Part shown: positions 47,001 to 57,889 of the stretch, one piece after another
How positions within the stretch are numbered: the first letter of the stretch is position 1
How the letters are laid out: every line of letters begins with the position of its first letter
Assembly: GCF_963678635.1 (NCBI RefSeq)
Contig: NC_087064.1
Location: 32,340,369-32,404,368 of the forward strand
Direction: 5' to 3'
Length of the DNA: 64,000 nt
From: Symsagittifera roscoffensis
Taxonomy: Eukaryota > Xenacoelomorpha > Acoela > Convolutidae
Made by a program: the position numbers and the translations under genes
The notes under the pieces: generated by a model
What the model was told of the DNA's origin: nothing
What the model saw: the letters and a program-made list of their open reading frames with translations, nothing else
Database searches by the model: none

Positions 47001-47176
47001 TTGCGAAGGTTTTATCAACATATTTCAGCGTTCTTGGGAAATGAAGCGAGCGCTTCAGAACTTCCCGACACAATTGACACGCTGGAGCCGGGACCACCCT
47101 CACCAGACTGGGAGTCCCTCGTTTTCTGGTTGTCAGGCTCAGTAGGCGATTATTCTGTCCAATGCAGCGAAATAAG
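47001..47176 (+). CDS. locus B, upstream exon
   Basis: Acceptor CTTTTTTCAG (ending 47000), donor AAG|GTTAAC. The open product includes RRFYQHISAFLGNEASASEL, LEPGPPSPDWESLVFWLSG and GDYSVQCSEI. It leaves two bases, which join with one base of the exon at 47258 to make a Ser codon, so the phases agree. The frame reading and splice sites support an exon; no domain is recognised. Confidence 0.55.
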
Positions 47177-47257
47177 GTTAACTGTTTATGTTTGTAAATT
47201 TTTGAACACAACATTCAATGGTTCTGATTAACTCAATTTCTTGAATTTAACGTTTAG

Positions 47258-47424
47258 CCAGTTTTACTGCTTGGACGCTTATTTGACGCAGCCACCTTCT
47301 GATGGTATTGTACAGGACCAAGGAGAAGAAGCAAGGAAAATTGCGTTTCAGAAAGTACGTGTCATGGAGGACATAATTGGTAGAAACTGGAAACATATCA
47401 ACATGATCAATGAGCAAGACCCGA
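47258..47424 (+). CDS. locus B, middle exon
   Basis: Acceptor GTTTAG (ending 47257), donor CCGA|GTAAGC. The 167 bases make one leftover base, 55 codons and one leftover base. The product has FYCLDAYLTQPPSDGIVQDQ, EARKIAFQKVRVMEDIIGR and NWKHINMINEQDP, a charged, plausibly helical segment. The trailing A joins TG of the exon at 51182 to give Met (in locus A the same join would give Ile). The phase consistency over three junctions is good evidence for one gene. Confidence 0.6.
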
Positions 47425-47839
47425 GTAAGCCCTCATTTTTCATTGTATTATTCATTTATGACAGTTTTCTCAGCAGAAGAACCGAGAGCAAAGTTAGCCA
47501 GTAGAGTTGATCGAGGTCTATAGTGCTGCCAAACCCTCCGGACTAAAGTATAAACCACACCAAATAAGATCTTCTAGAACACCTTCTATGAGAAATTAGC
47601 AGAAGTAATTTCCAATGAAGTGTTGTTCCTGGTGATTTAAGTATAGATGACCCGGCGGACTATTCGATTGATTCAATTAGATTGTAATGAAAGAATGAAA
47701 TAATTTATAAGTTTTAACTTATAGATTTACCATTTCCATATTAACTTTGTGATGACTATTAGCACATACATCACATAGCATGAGTGTTTTTTCATTCTAA
47801 TAATGCAGTAAACCCGGGCCGAGGTTTCAATTTTATGTT

Positions 47840-48060
47840 GTGATCGGCGCGACCAAATACCCTTATGTTTTGACCAAGTTCGACCAATGCAGATATGTGT
47901 CGAAAGACTTGACCAAAAACATTCATCTTTCGACGAATTTTGACCAAGCGAGATATGTTTTGACTGAACCAAATTTGGTTCGACCAAGGGCGACTGAGGA
48001 AAAACCATTTAGACCAAGTTCGACCGAGGGAAAACGTTTTGACTTTGTTTGACCAAGAGA
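47840..48060. repeat. cluster of degenerate TTCGACCAA motifs
   Basis: About eight spaced occurrences of GACCAA or CGACCAAG, spaced roughly 20-30 bases (for example GACCAAGTTCGACCAATG and AGACCAAGTTCGACCGAGGG). Confidence 0.45.
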
Positions 48061-48396
48061 ATAGCTTTTCTTACTTTTAAGTTTTCCAGGCTAAAATCTA
48101 AGCCTCAATGACTTTCTTCAGGCAAAGAGATTTTCAAAAGTTTCCTTCAAAAAGTTTCCAATTATCCTAATACAATGAAATAGTCAACTTTTAAGACTCG
48201 TTAGTCAAAAGTTCATACTGCTAACAGTTCTAGATGTAGCTGCAAATTTTTTGATTTAAAATAGAAAATTTCAAACGTTTTTGATTCGAAAAGTATTTTA
48301 AAGGCCAACTGCGAACATTGTGTAAAACCTATTTAGCATCTCAACCTCTTTCTTCTAAAGAAAACCGAAAAAATATATATAGTTTTCTTATAATCC

Positions 48397-49096
48397 CGGG
48401 TTGACCTCCATAAACCGAAAACGCTTATCTTACAATTCCATACACCGAAAATGCTTATCATGCAATTCCATACATCAAATGAATGGAAAAATGCTAGTCA
48501 TAAAATTTTCATACAATTTAAAAAAATTTTCCAAGAAAAAATTGAAATTGCCCGAAAAATTGTTTCGTTTTTTTTCCACCTCAATCGATTTTTGTACTCA
48601 ATTTCCCAAAAAATTTTGCATGCAAATTTTGATTTTTTTGTTTGCATAACGTAGAACACGATGCACAGAAATTGGATTTTTTTCCTTTTCTCTGGATAAA
48701 TTTTTTCAAACAGGCTAAAAACTCCTGTTTTTTCTCGTCTGGCTTGTTTATATATGCCTTGATCAATGTCTGATATATCATTTGGGAAGACATCAATTTA
48801 CAATTCAGATCTTTTTCAATGCATTGTCAATGACAGACAATCAACCTTTTGGGAACTCTAGTGTTGAGCACACCACGTGTTAAAGCACTTGTGTTCGGTC
48901 ATGAACACATCCCAAAAATTTTGAGAAATAAAATTTAGAAGAAAAAAAAATTTTTTGGTTTATGAAAAATTGCTTATCCTACACTTTTCATTTATGAAAA
49001 AATGCTTATCTCAGAGTTTTCTTAAAGTTTTCTGCATCTATGGAATTGTACGAAATTGTATGAAAATTGTAGGATAAGCGTTTTTGGTCAACCCGG
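48397..49096. mobile_element. inverted-terminal-repeat element, family R2, copy 2 (700 bp)
   Basis: The termini CCCGGGTTGACC and GGTCAACCCGGG are exact inverses. The palindromic context extends outward (AATCCCGGG...CCCGGGATT). The subterminal regions carry TGCTTATC and CATACAATT-type repeats. The core is shared with the 11-kb copy. No protein is encoded. Confidence 0.65.
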
Positions 49097-49429
49097 GATT
49101 ATTGTTTTCCCGGTCATTTGCCTTTTCTTTTGGCCAACTAACAAAAACAGACACCCTCTGCTCTACAAATACGATTTACTTTTCAGTTCGCCCATCAGAA
49201 ACATATTGCAGTAAGTTTTCTTACATTATAAACGTTTCCCTGTTTCGTAAAACCTCTACATCACCAATTTCAAGCACAAAATTTTATTTTGATTGCAACT
49301 AAACTAACCCAGCTATAGTTTTTATGTCATGAAAAAAAATCGGATGCGCAATTTTTTGATTTAATTTTATATAATAATTGCATATTTCAAAATGCAACCT
49401 TTCTCATCAACACAGTTGGCAAAATTTGT

Positions 49430-49690
49430 CGAGGTCGTATATTTATGTTCGGACCGTGTGGATCAAAATTTAGAAGGTTCAGACAAGAATATGGTTTGCA
49501 ACAGACCGTGGGCATCAAAAATGCTATATTCAGACCGTGGACCAAAAAAATCCGATTTTAGACCGTGTGGAACAAAACAATACGGCTTCTGATGTTTTTG
49601 ACAGGAGAAAGCTTGTTTCAGACCGTATGGATCTCAAAAAAAATCGGGTTTCAGACAGTGCGGACTAAAAAAATCCGAGTATCATCGAAA
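49430..49690 (+). repeat. degenerate tandem repeat with TCAGACCGTGTGGA core
   Basis: Six or seven imperfect units of about 35-40 bases, each with a CAGACCGTGxGG motif followed by ATCAAAAAAATCCG-like sequence. Confidence 0.55.
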
Positions 49691-51181
49691 AAATCAGATT
49701 CCACGCCAACTTTGACAAGAAAAAATTGGAAAACTTCTTGGAAAACGTTCGACCGCGAGATAAGAAATTATTAGACAATGTCATAAAATAATCGGAAACG
49801 TTCTAAGTTTTTGAGCGTATATGTCAATATTACTTCTTACCATCAAGCTGAAACTAAGGTTAACTGTAATTTTTGACCTTGAGACAAGAACTGTAAAATT
49901 TTGAACATGAAATCAAAATAAAAGTTTAATTCGGCTTAAACTGTTTTTGTTTATTCGTTTTTTTATGAGTTATTTTCGTGTTGCTTCAAAAGCATGAAAT
50001 GTTTGAGTTTTTTTTTTGAAAAAAACGTTGCAAGACTTCAAAATTTTAAAACTCAATTTGACGAATTCTCTGTGATATTTTTTCGGTTTAATGGGCGTCT
50101 TCCCACTTGTTATTGGCTTAGTGGCCTCTCGATCAAAGTTAGGAGCTTATTTAATACTGATGGTTGTGTTTTTTCTATTGTTTTTCTGAAATTTTTTTCA
50201 TTTCTCCTAAGAACATTAAAAAAAAATTTTCGATTTTTTTTCTAACCTCATTTTCTTTTCATTAGTTTGCCATGCTGGGCTTGCGTTGTATTACAAAATA
50301 TGCGAAGCTTGGCTTCGCATTTGTGTTAAAAATGAACTCACCTTTTGTGATAGCTTTTCGTACATTGGTACATACTCTTCCTCTATTTGCTTTATTTCAG
50401 CTGAAATAAAAGAATCAATTGCAAAACAAAAAAAAATCTTTTTCAGTTGTTTTAAACTGAGAGAGTTTACAAGGCTCGAATGTGACATATTCAAATCAGT
50501 TTTCAAAACATCTTGGTTGGAAAATAAGTGATATTTGTGTGTCCTTATAAAAGCTGCTCATTCAATAACCTATGATAACCCCAAAAAATGCTTGTAGTTA
50601 ATCTCGGAACCACAAGTTGGTCTAATTGTCGTGTTTCTCTATATGATCAGCAATAATAATGTCTGAGTGACAATTAAAAAGAAGGTTTTGTTTTGCTATT
50701 TGCTACTGTTTTACAGTTTTTTAAGTAAAAAAAAATCCGACAATAAAATCAAATACCTGTTAAAGTTTTTCCTTGTCTTTGGCTTGTCGACACATGTATT
50801 GACCCTAGTTCGACCATCAGACTGAATTGTAGTATGATGTTTTGGTCCAACCAAAAATTGACCAATTGTGCAACTATCAGACTTTGCTAACTTATGTTCA
50901 GGTTTAGAAAACTTTAAATTAAACACAAATTACACTCAGGTTTTTTGCATTATGCATTTGTTCACAGTTTGCAAGCAAAAAACAGCCGACGAAAGTTTTG
51001 TACCTAAAATTTTAGTTCGATTTTATGTTTCGATTTTCAGATCAACTATACGCCCTACGCGACTATGGATTTTCGGTCGCAAAATGAACTCTGGTTTGAC
51101 CACTTTGGACAAAACATAATGTCGAAACCTCGACCGGGGAAGAAGACTAAATAATTAAAATCTATGTTTCTATTTTTTCAG

Positions 51182-51312
51182 TGGCATGTTGTGCGCTGCA
51201 GACTAATAAATACATGATGAATGGCTATTACTACAAAGGAATGAGTCCCGAAGCTTACTGGGATCTTCTTTCCAACTACGAAAATGAGAACAAACCACTC
51301 AACAATATCGCA
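51182..51312 (+). CDS. locus B, third exon (paralogue of 23966-24096)
   Basis: Acceptor TATTTTTTCAG, donor GCA|GTAAGA; 131 bases, the same length and phases as the locus A exon. The product contains ACCALQTNKYMMNGYYYKG and SPEAYWDLLSNYENEN. The adjacent cysteine pair and SPExYWDxLSNYENE are conserved between loci. The preceding intron (3.76 kb) is almost filled by repeats, including an R2 element at 48397. Confidence 0.7.
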
Positions 51313-51600
51313 GTAAGATGTTTTTGACAACTGTTTGTAAGAATTTAGAAAAAAAAGTTTTTTAGTTTGTCAAAATTTGAGCAGCTTATTAAACATTTGC
51401 CATCGTCTTGGTTCGTGTAACGATCAAAACGAGTTTGATAAGGCCAACTTTCATCTAGCTACTATCTTTACAATATTTTCCGGAAAACCGTTCATTCACT
51501 TTCACTCTGGTTTAACAAATTTCAAGCTTAAAAAACCATCTTAGTTCGAATGCCTACCGAGTTGTCTTCCAGTGAGTTGCCTTCCCAAAACTGATTTCTT

Positions 51601-52244
51601 TACCCGCACCGAGCGCCCATGGATCATAATCAATTATATTGTCATACTGTGGTCAGCATCTATAAAATGACAAAAACGGATTATGATCCTAATATTTTTT
51701 AATGTCAAAATAATCCATTACAATAGATTATAATCCATTAAAAATGGATTATAATCCTAACACTTTTATGCTAATAATATCCATTATAATCGATTATAAT
51801 CTATTATAATGGATTTTTTGAGGGGTTATTCATGAAATTCACAATTTTGTTCGAAGTTACCTTATTTTCTGTTTAGTGCAGCTGCTATGTTTTACGTTTT
51901 ATAAAACTTTCGTTTTACGTTTTATAAAAAACTCTAATTTATTTCTAAAAATGAAATGGATTATAATCGATTATAATTGATTATATTGGATTCTTATTTC
52001 AAAAATAATCGATCATAATGGAATAACTTGGCAAAAATAATTGATTTCGGTGACAAAAATAATGGATTATAATTGATTATTGTGGACTATAATGGATCAT
52101 TTTTTTTCAAAAATAATCGATGATAATGGCAATATAATCAATTTCGTGGTCTGGATTTTAGATCTGTAATGGATTATAATGGATTAATTTTGTCTCGAAA
52201 ATCCAATATAATCAATTAGAATCCATGGGCGCTCGCTGCAGGTA
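51601..52244. mobile_element. TATAATC-rich element with terminal inverted repeats, copy 2
   Basis: The left end is TACCCGCACCGAGCGCCCAT and the inverted right end is ATGGGCGCTCGCTGCAGGTA. They are near-perfect inverses for about 39 bases including the adjoining GGATxxTAAT. The interior is made of ATAATCGATTATAATC-type units on both strands, interrupted by a more complex middle (51830-51950). No gene. It lies within the intron between the last two exons of locus B. Confidence 0.6.
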
Positions 52245-52461
52245 ACTATTTCATTCATAGTCTTTAATCAGTCCAATGATTAGCCGTTCATTATTGTGGT
52301 GTAACTAGCAAATAGGTAGCAAAGGGTAGAGTTAAAGAGACCCACCCGAACATTTATTATCTTACTTTTTGGCGCAAAATTACGACAAAACAACTTCTAG
52401 TTCAAAACAACTGTGGACAAAAGACCTCGGTATGCTTAAAACAGCAAAAACAGATTTCGTG

Positions 52462-52850
52462 CAGGGGCGGATTTAGGGGGGAGGCGGACGTCCCCCCCCC
52501 CCCCCCCCCTCAGGGATTCGACCCCCTGCCGACCCAAAGGGTCCCCCCTTTGGTACTTTTACTTTTTAAGAAACCCATTTCTGGGCTACCGACCCTAAAA
52601 TTTTTCTAAAGGCGTCTTCGGCGCCAATATATACTAATTTTGAGGGGGCAGCGCGCGCCGAAAAAACGCAAAATTTTCCAAAAAGTGCCTAAAAACACCT
52701 TTTTTGGACTGTTTTTTCAAAATTTTGCCTGCGCAGAAAGTTTGGCCAAAATAGGGACTAAACCGTGCTTAGAGAGCTCAAAAAGTCAATTCGGTCGAAC
52801 TAAAAAAAAATCGACAAAATTTTCGAAATTTTTTTGAAAAGCTGCCCCTG
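52462..52850 (+). mobile_element. hAT-like MITE, near-complete reference copy
   Basis: It runs from CAGGGGCGGATTTAGG to GCTGCCCCTG, flanked by ATTTCGTG and ATTTCATG (one mismatch). It carries all family blocks: a C run, GGGATTCGACCCCCTGCC, CCAAAGGGTCCCCCC, TTCGGCGCCAATATATAC and GCGCGCGCCGAAAAAACG. Confidence 0.8.
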
Positions 52851-53328
52851 ATTTCATGTTTTTCAATAAAGTTTCAGTTTTCTTTTTTATATGTTCTTTG
52901 TTTTCAATTTTGGCACTATTTAACAAGACATAAGTGAAATCTGTTGGTACTTGGTTGGTTCTTTGTGTTATAGAGCACTTCAAGTTTTGTAAGAATCTTA
53001 CATCTTGTCAGAAGGAATTCGAACTCTTACAAAGTTCTTACATCATGTTAGCACCCATTCAAAATCTCATGAAAACTTTAAAAGAATCTTAAAAAGTTTT
53101 AAGAAACTTTGAATTTCGGTTTTAAGTTTTGGAGTACTAATCGTTGCATCCGCTAAAACCTGGGTCTCCCAATCGGCAATTGGTATTTGCTGATTTATAT
53201 AAAAGCTCAAGGTGGTCGGCCGCTAACTTCAAACGTGGCAATTACTATGGACACTAGCTCCCTTCGCTGTGCTTACATGCATCTCCAGTAGTTATCACTT
53301 GCATATTAATCTGCAAAATTGTTTTTAG

Positions 53329-53712
53329 GCAGCTTATATTGAGCCAATCTGCAAGAATGTGATTTTTGAGATTGGGTTTGGACCAGGTGCACTGAGGCGA
53401 GACCATAACCCCAATGTGAAAGAAGGGGTTCCTTACATAATTCTAGGGAAGGAATTTACCGTTGGAATTCCTGAAGTTCCCTCCATGACAATAGACTACC
53501 ATGATCCTGGATCTCAGCTGACGTTTCACTGGTTCAAACATAACATCATGTGTCGTGATCATCCTTCTATTTGCGGCCAGAACAGTCCGAGGAGACATGA
53601 AAGAAAAAAGGAGATGAAGCAGTATAATAGACGGAGTGGCAGTAAGAAATCACGGAGAAAAAAAGAACGGCAGGACTGGCAAAATGTGCCACACTCTGCG
53701 AGACGTTCTTGA
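53329..53712 (+). CDS. locus B, terminal exon
   Basis: Acceptor GTTTTTAG, phase 0 start, 127 codons and TGA at 53710-53712. The product contains IEPICKNVIFEIGFGPGALR, EGVPYIILGKEFTVGIPEV, DYHDPGSQLTFHWFKHN and MCRDHPSICGQNSPRRH, then a 40-residue basic tail of Arg, Lys and Gln. About 80 percent of the first 85 residues match locus A, while the tail is looser. Together with 47001, 47258 and 51182 the locus encodes roughly 285 residues plus a probable N-terminal signal. A secreted protein with a polyanion-binding tail is a reasonable inference. The family is not recognised. Confidence 0.7.
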   Translation, partial: AAYIEPICKNVIFEIGFGPGALRRDHNPNVKEGVPYIILGKEFTVGIPEVPSMTIDYHDPGSQLTFHWFKHNIMCRDHPSICGQNSPRRHERKKEMKQYNRRSGSKKSRRKKERQDWQNVPHSARRS

Positions 53713-54112
53713 TCAGATAGATCAGTTCCCATTCTGTCAAATTTCAAAACTACAGTATTGCTTTAAGCAACCTTCAAGATGGCGCTCAAACAATTTGATC
53801 AAAGTCGCGACAACTCAAAAAATTTAGTCTTTAGAAGATATATCACTTCTCATTCTATCAAAATGTAAAACCACGGTAAGATTTTAAGCAGCCACTAAGA
53901 TGGTGCTGATAAAAATCTGATTAAAGTCAATCCAGCAACTAAAAAAGTGAGTTCCGAAGGTGTTTATTTAGATTATGGGAAAATTTATTTATAATTAATT
54001 ACTAAGTGTTTAATTAATGAGTTATCTTTCATCTTTCACTGAATGGGTGATGTCAAATAAACAATAAAATGAACAATTTAATCATTTCTCTGTACGATTA
54101 ATACTTTATTTT
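53713..54112 (+). repeat. locus B 3' flank with an internal duplication
   Basis: About 53713-53826 and 53838-53962 are related to each other and to 37875-38000 of locus A. Each has CATTCT, TCAAAA, an AAGATGGxGCT motif and a run ending near AAAAAxxGAG. Confidence 0.5.
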
Positions 54113-54275
54113 GGCCCTGGATCTCAGCTGACTCAAAATGATCTCAGCTGATCTTCATTGACTCAAACGTAACACCATGCGACGTAATCTTCCTTCTTTT
54201 TTCGGTCAGCGCAGTCCAAAGAAGAAAGAAAGAATGAAGGCAAGGAAAAAAGCATTGAGGAGGCGGATGTAGTAA
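54113..54275 (+). pseudogene. degraded third copy of the locus A/B terminal exon
   Basis: CCCTGGATCTCAGCTGACTC, then a TTCAAACGTAACACCATG-like stretch, CGTAATCTTCCTTCTTTTTT and CAGCGCAGTCCAAAGAAG align in order with the corresponding parts of 53506-53620. The 5' half of the exon is missing and frameshifts are present, while the basic tail persists as Lys/Arg-rich sequence. It lies 400 bp after locus B. Confidence 0.6.
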
Positions 54276-54434
54276 AAAAAACTTGCATAGTAAAAAAGCA
54301 AATAGCGGGGTTGCCAAAGAATGCATCACAAAAGAAACTTTCGGAAAGAAAGATTGATTCTCTCTGTTACGTTGTTAGTTTAATGCACTCCAAAAAAATT
54401 TGCCGCCAAAAAACTAAGAAGAAAACCAGGTTTT

Positions 54435-54812
54435 TGTGTTGAGATGGTATTTCTAACTCATAGAGTAATTTCAGATAGGGTACAACGTCTGCTCGTCCCG
54501 CTATCTTATTTTCGGCCGGATAGATTCGAGCAACTTCTTAGTCTAATACCGATCTTAATCTTACTCTTATATCCCTTAGTCTCAATAGATCTAGAGTATA
54601 ATGGTTTTATTACAATTCGGTCTCCTGGAGAAAGCAACTAAGTTGTAAGTTAAATTCAAATCTCTCTGGTGCTGAAATTACAAGTAATTTCAGCACTTAC
54701 AAAAAGTGGGTCGTTAGTTTGATGGAGTATGATTGGTTAGTCCTTAATATTTTATAGGGATAAAATATGTAAATTATAACCAATAATAGTTTATAGTTTG
54801 GATCTGGTTCCA
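54435..54812 (-). repeat. solo LTR of the env retroelement
   Basis: Complete LTR in reverse orientation, from TGTGTTGAGATGG to GGATCTGGTTCCA. It is 378 bp, the same length as the 5' LTR of copy 2. Flanks are TTTT and TTTC, a possible 4-bp duplication with one change. It marks a full insertion later lost by LTR recombination. Confidence 0.75.
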
Positions 54813-55176
54813 TTTCCTTTTGAATTTTTAAAAATTAACACCCCAAATTTAAGCAATGCGTTCCATTTTTTTAAAACAAAAAACAAAATATTTGTGCTTG
54901 CTCGTTGTTTTTTCTTATTCAGTCAACTGTTGACGGTTGACCTTCCAACGGAGCATTTTCGTATCAAGTTATGCGCATTTTAAAGTTGGTAAATTTACCA
55001 AACTGGGATTATTAACGATCAATATAAGGCGATAATTAACGATCAAAATGAATGGAGTCAAGCCAGCTAGTATTAAATTTAGGGAAATGAATATGAAGAT
55101 TATTACAATTTTTTGTTCAAAAATATGTGCCATCCTTCTGAACTTTACTTAAATTGAAAAAAAAAATCTGGACAGG
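54813..55176. other. no gene seen
   Basis: AT-rich spacer between the solo LTR and the gypsy element. ATTAACGATCAA occurs twice at about 55010-55040. Confidence 0.5.
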
Positions 55177-55485
55177 TGACATTTGCCGAGGATATCGAGT
55201 CAAAACTTAGTTGTTCAGCAAGAAGTAAATTGTTTAGTTGAATGAAATAGTAAGTTGCAAGAATTAAAGTATATGCTTAGTTTCAATTTATTCTATAGGT
55301 CAGAACTTTATCCTGAATAATAGTGAGGATGAGACAGATAAATGGACATCTAACAAGTGATGTAGAAAACATAGAGAGTGATCAAGCACAGCGTGGTATT
55401 TAGTATAGGCCAGAACTATGACCTTGGTTAATGAGACTGGAAAAGGACAATTTGATAACGAGGTACCGAAGGTCGCCTCACGACA
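55177..55485 (-). repeat. 3' LTR of the gypsy element
   Basis: 309 bp with TG...CA ends (plus-strand reading TGACATT...CACGACA). Adjacent to the G-rich tract on the inner side and ACAGG on the outer side. Confidence 0.85.
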
Positions 55486-55567
55486 TTCCCCGCGGGAGAA
55501 AAATAGCCCAAAATTTATGGAAAGATAGTATAACTGCACCCGGATGAGCATAAGATTAATAGCCCCC

Positions 55568-57192
55568 CTAGCCCACACAAATGCTTTGCAGTAAGACAAA
55601 AGTAACAAGATATATATGAGAAAAAGTTTTAGCGAGTTTAATGGAGTTTGATTTTTGCAGACTAGTCAATCCGTCTCGGTTAGGATCAGACAATCGAAGA
55701 TTTTCTAGTTTACTTGTTTTTGTCGGCCGGCGAGGTTGCAGGGCTGCCAATCTTCGGGGATTAACATGTGCCCCCGGAGGCGTAACGTTCGTTACTACAT
55801 TCGAAAAACGAAGGGTGTTACGATTAAGGCCCGTCATCAGAGAGTGGGCAAGGTCCGAATGACGGCTTGCCACTTCTTTGAGGACCAGTTTTCCACCGTC
55901 CGGTGTAAGATTTCCCTTAAACTGCGACCACTTATTGGCCGCCCGAGCGAGTTCGGCCAGCGCTTTGTAGGGTTCCTTGTCCGCCACAATTCTATCCAGC
56001 AAAAACAACGGTTTGAAGCGAGAAGCAACCGTGGGACTTGCACTGCCTCGAGGAACAACTTTTGCGCGATCACTGCTATAATCCGCAATCACTGCTCTAA
56101 TTCTGGCAGGCAATCTGGTACGCGTAAGAAAGTTCCGCTCCAGTCCTTGGGCTGAAGTATTAGGTTGAACAACATCATCAAGCGCTTGGGACCACTCAGT
56201 ATTAGGCTTACGACCGAAATGTAATTCAAAAGGCGATTTCTGAAGCACCGAGTGTTAATCTTACGGATATCTTTGATTATTTGTTGGATCGTTTCCTTTA
56301 AGTTTTTGAAATTAGGATTGCGTTTTGCAGTACCCAGTTTTCGCTTTATAGTCTGAATCGAACGCGCGACTAAACAACTGCGTCTATGGTCTCCCACTGG
56401 TGAGAGAATGTGTTTAATACCTCTGCTAGAGCAAAATTGTTGAACTAAGCTATTTTCAAAACCTGAACTGTGATCCGTTCTGATAGAATGAGGTATACCA
56501 TGAATACGAATGTAAGATGCGAGAAATTTAGTAACCTTCTTGGCCCCAATAGTTTTAGAAAAAAGAACCGAATTAAACTTAGAGAAACGATCGACTGCTA
56601 CTAAAAGGAAGATTCTATTACCCTTATCATCAAGTATAGGACCAGCAAAATCTAGTTAAAGCTTCTGATTTGGCCCAGATGGACTAGATAAAGATTGTGC
56701 AGCATTAAAGATTTTCGCGGGATTAAGATTCTCACCAAACAAGGTGCATTCACGGCACTTCTCGCAAGTCTCGACAATTTTACGATTCAGGAATGGCCAC
56801 CAGAGACACTCGAAGGCCGCCATCTTGGCCTCTTGTCCCGCGCGGGAGCGGTGAAGGCGAGTAAGTACAGCTTGTCGGAGAAGAAGCTCGGGTATGGCCA
56901 GTTTATTATCAATAACTACACAGTTATTGACCACAACTGCTTTGGTCCAGAATTGGGCCATATAAGATCCAAGCTTATTAAACGGTGTGATGTCCCTGTT
57001 GATGATAGCTCGTTTCATAGGGCCCAGAAAGCGGTCCTCCTCCGTAAGTTCTGCCAGGAGATCCGCATCAAAAAGGCAAGGTGGCCTCACAATTTTTTTC
57101 TTCGAGGTCGAAAGAAGAGGTTTGCCGCCATTTACAGCAAGAACTCCAATTCTTGCGGCAGTTTTGGCCTTTCGGGTTTCGACAGAGGACAC
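55568..57192 (-). pseudogene. integrase of the gypsy element, inactive
   Basis: The zinc-binding domain lies at about 56860-56720 (LTRLHRSRAGQEAK ... CEKCREC); the second expected His is Arg. The core has DFAGPILDDKGNRIF and IRTDHSSGFENSLVQQF, with both aspartates. It continues to SPVGDHRRSCLVARSIQTIK, where the catalytic Glu of the usual LVExxIQ is Ala (codon GCG at about 56365). A stop at about 56655 and a frame change near 56250 break the gene. The C-terminal region (55568-56248) is open for 226 codons and includes a basic Pro/Arg segment. Confidence 0.75.
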
Positions 57193-57889
57193 CGTCTCAT
57201 AGCCTCCAGCAATTGTGTATGGCCATTCTTTCGTGACGTGGTTCTTGTAGCGACAAAACGGTTTTTGGCAGCTCGTTCTCGGGTACGGTTACGCTGACGT
57301 ATTTGCTCGGTCTGGAGATTTGGCTCAGCTGTCGAGATCTCATTGGCGGACGCGGGCTTGATCGACGGAAGTTTGATGAGTTGATTGGAAATGGTTCCAC
57401 AAATGTGGGCAGAAGAGCTTGTTCGTCTGTCCAGATTAGTAAAGGCTGGGAGTCGAGTTGAGTTAAAGAAGAATTTAAGTCAGTATTAGTTTGATTAGTG
57501 CCAGGCGGTGGATTCATAAGTTTAAGATTTTGATGTGCAATTTTTGGGTGCTGAGGTTGATGACTGTTTCGTAAAGATTCAGGTCGGAGACAATGAAATT
57601 CAGCAAGTAGACTGGTCTACGATTATCAATTTGCATACCGGTTTCTGATTGGTTAATATCTTTTGAGCATAAACCGACGCCCTCTATCGGTAAAGAATTC
57701 AGACAGCCTATTTGCATAACGTGATTTGATTGGTTGAAACTTTGAGCAATTTTTTTGTCGCCCCCTACTGGAGAATGTTGAAATGAATTAGTAATATGAT
57801 GCTGCGATGAGATTTTAACACCCTCTTCCGATGGCGAACAACACTTTTTCCTCAATTTGGATGAATTATAAGATTTAGATAAGTGAGGG
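57193..57889 (-). pseudogene. spacer between RNase H and integrase
   Basis: About 220 residues in two frames (57514-57855 and 57197-57517), polar and not part of any recognised domain. Imperfect internal repeats are visible: GCLNSLPIEGVGLCSK resembles KKCCSPSEEGVKISSQ. Gypsy elements usually have a shorter linker here. It may be a lineage-specific insertion or a degenerate short tandem repeat. Confidence 0.4.

Larger units (their letters stand above)
47813..51138. mobile_element. possible 3.3-kb inverted-repeat element in a locus B intron
   Basis: The left end CCCGGGCCGAGGTTTCAAT and the inverted right end (TCGAAACCTCGACCGGGG) are mutual reverse complements with a few mismatches. Both ends are followed by sequence dense in CGACC/TTGACC motifs. 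An R2 element is nested at 48397-49096. No transposase and no target duplication are seen, so unity of the element is uncertain. Confidence 0.35.

Noticed and set aside
55641-57297. Long plus-strand frames up to 200 codons
   Set aside because: Antisense of the gypsy integrase and spacer; the minus-strand protein has clear domain motifs.
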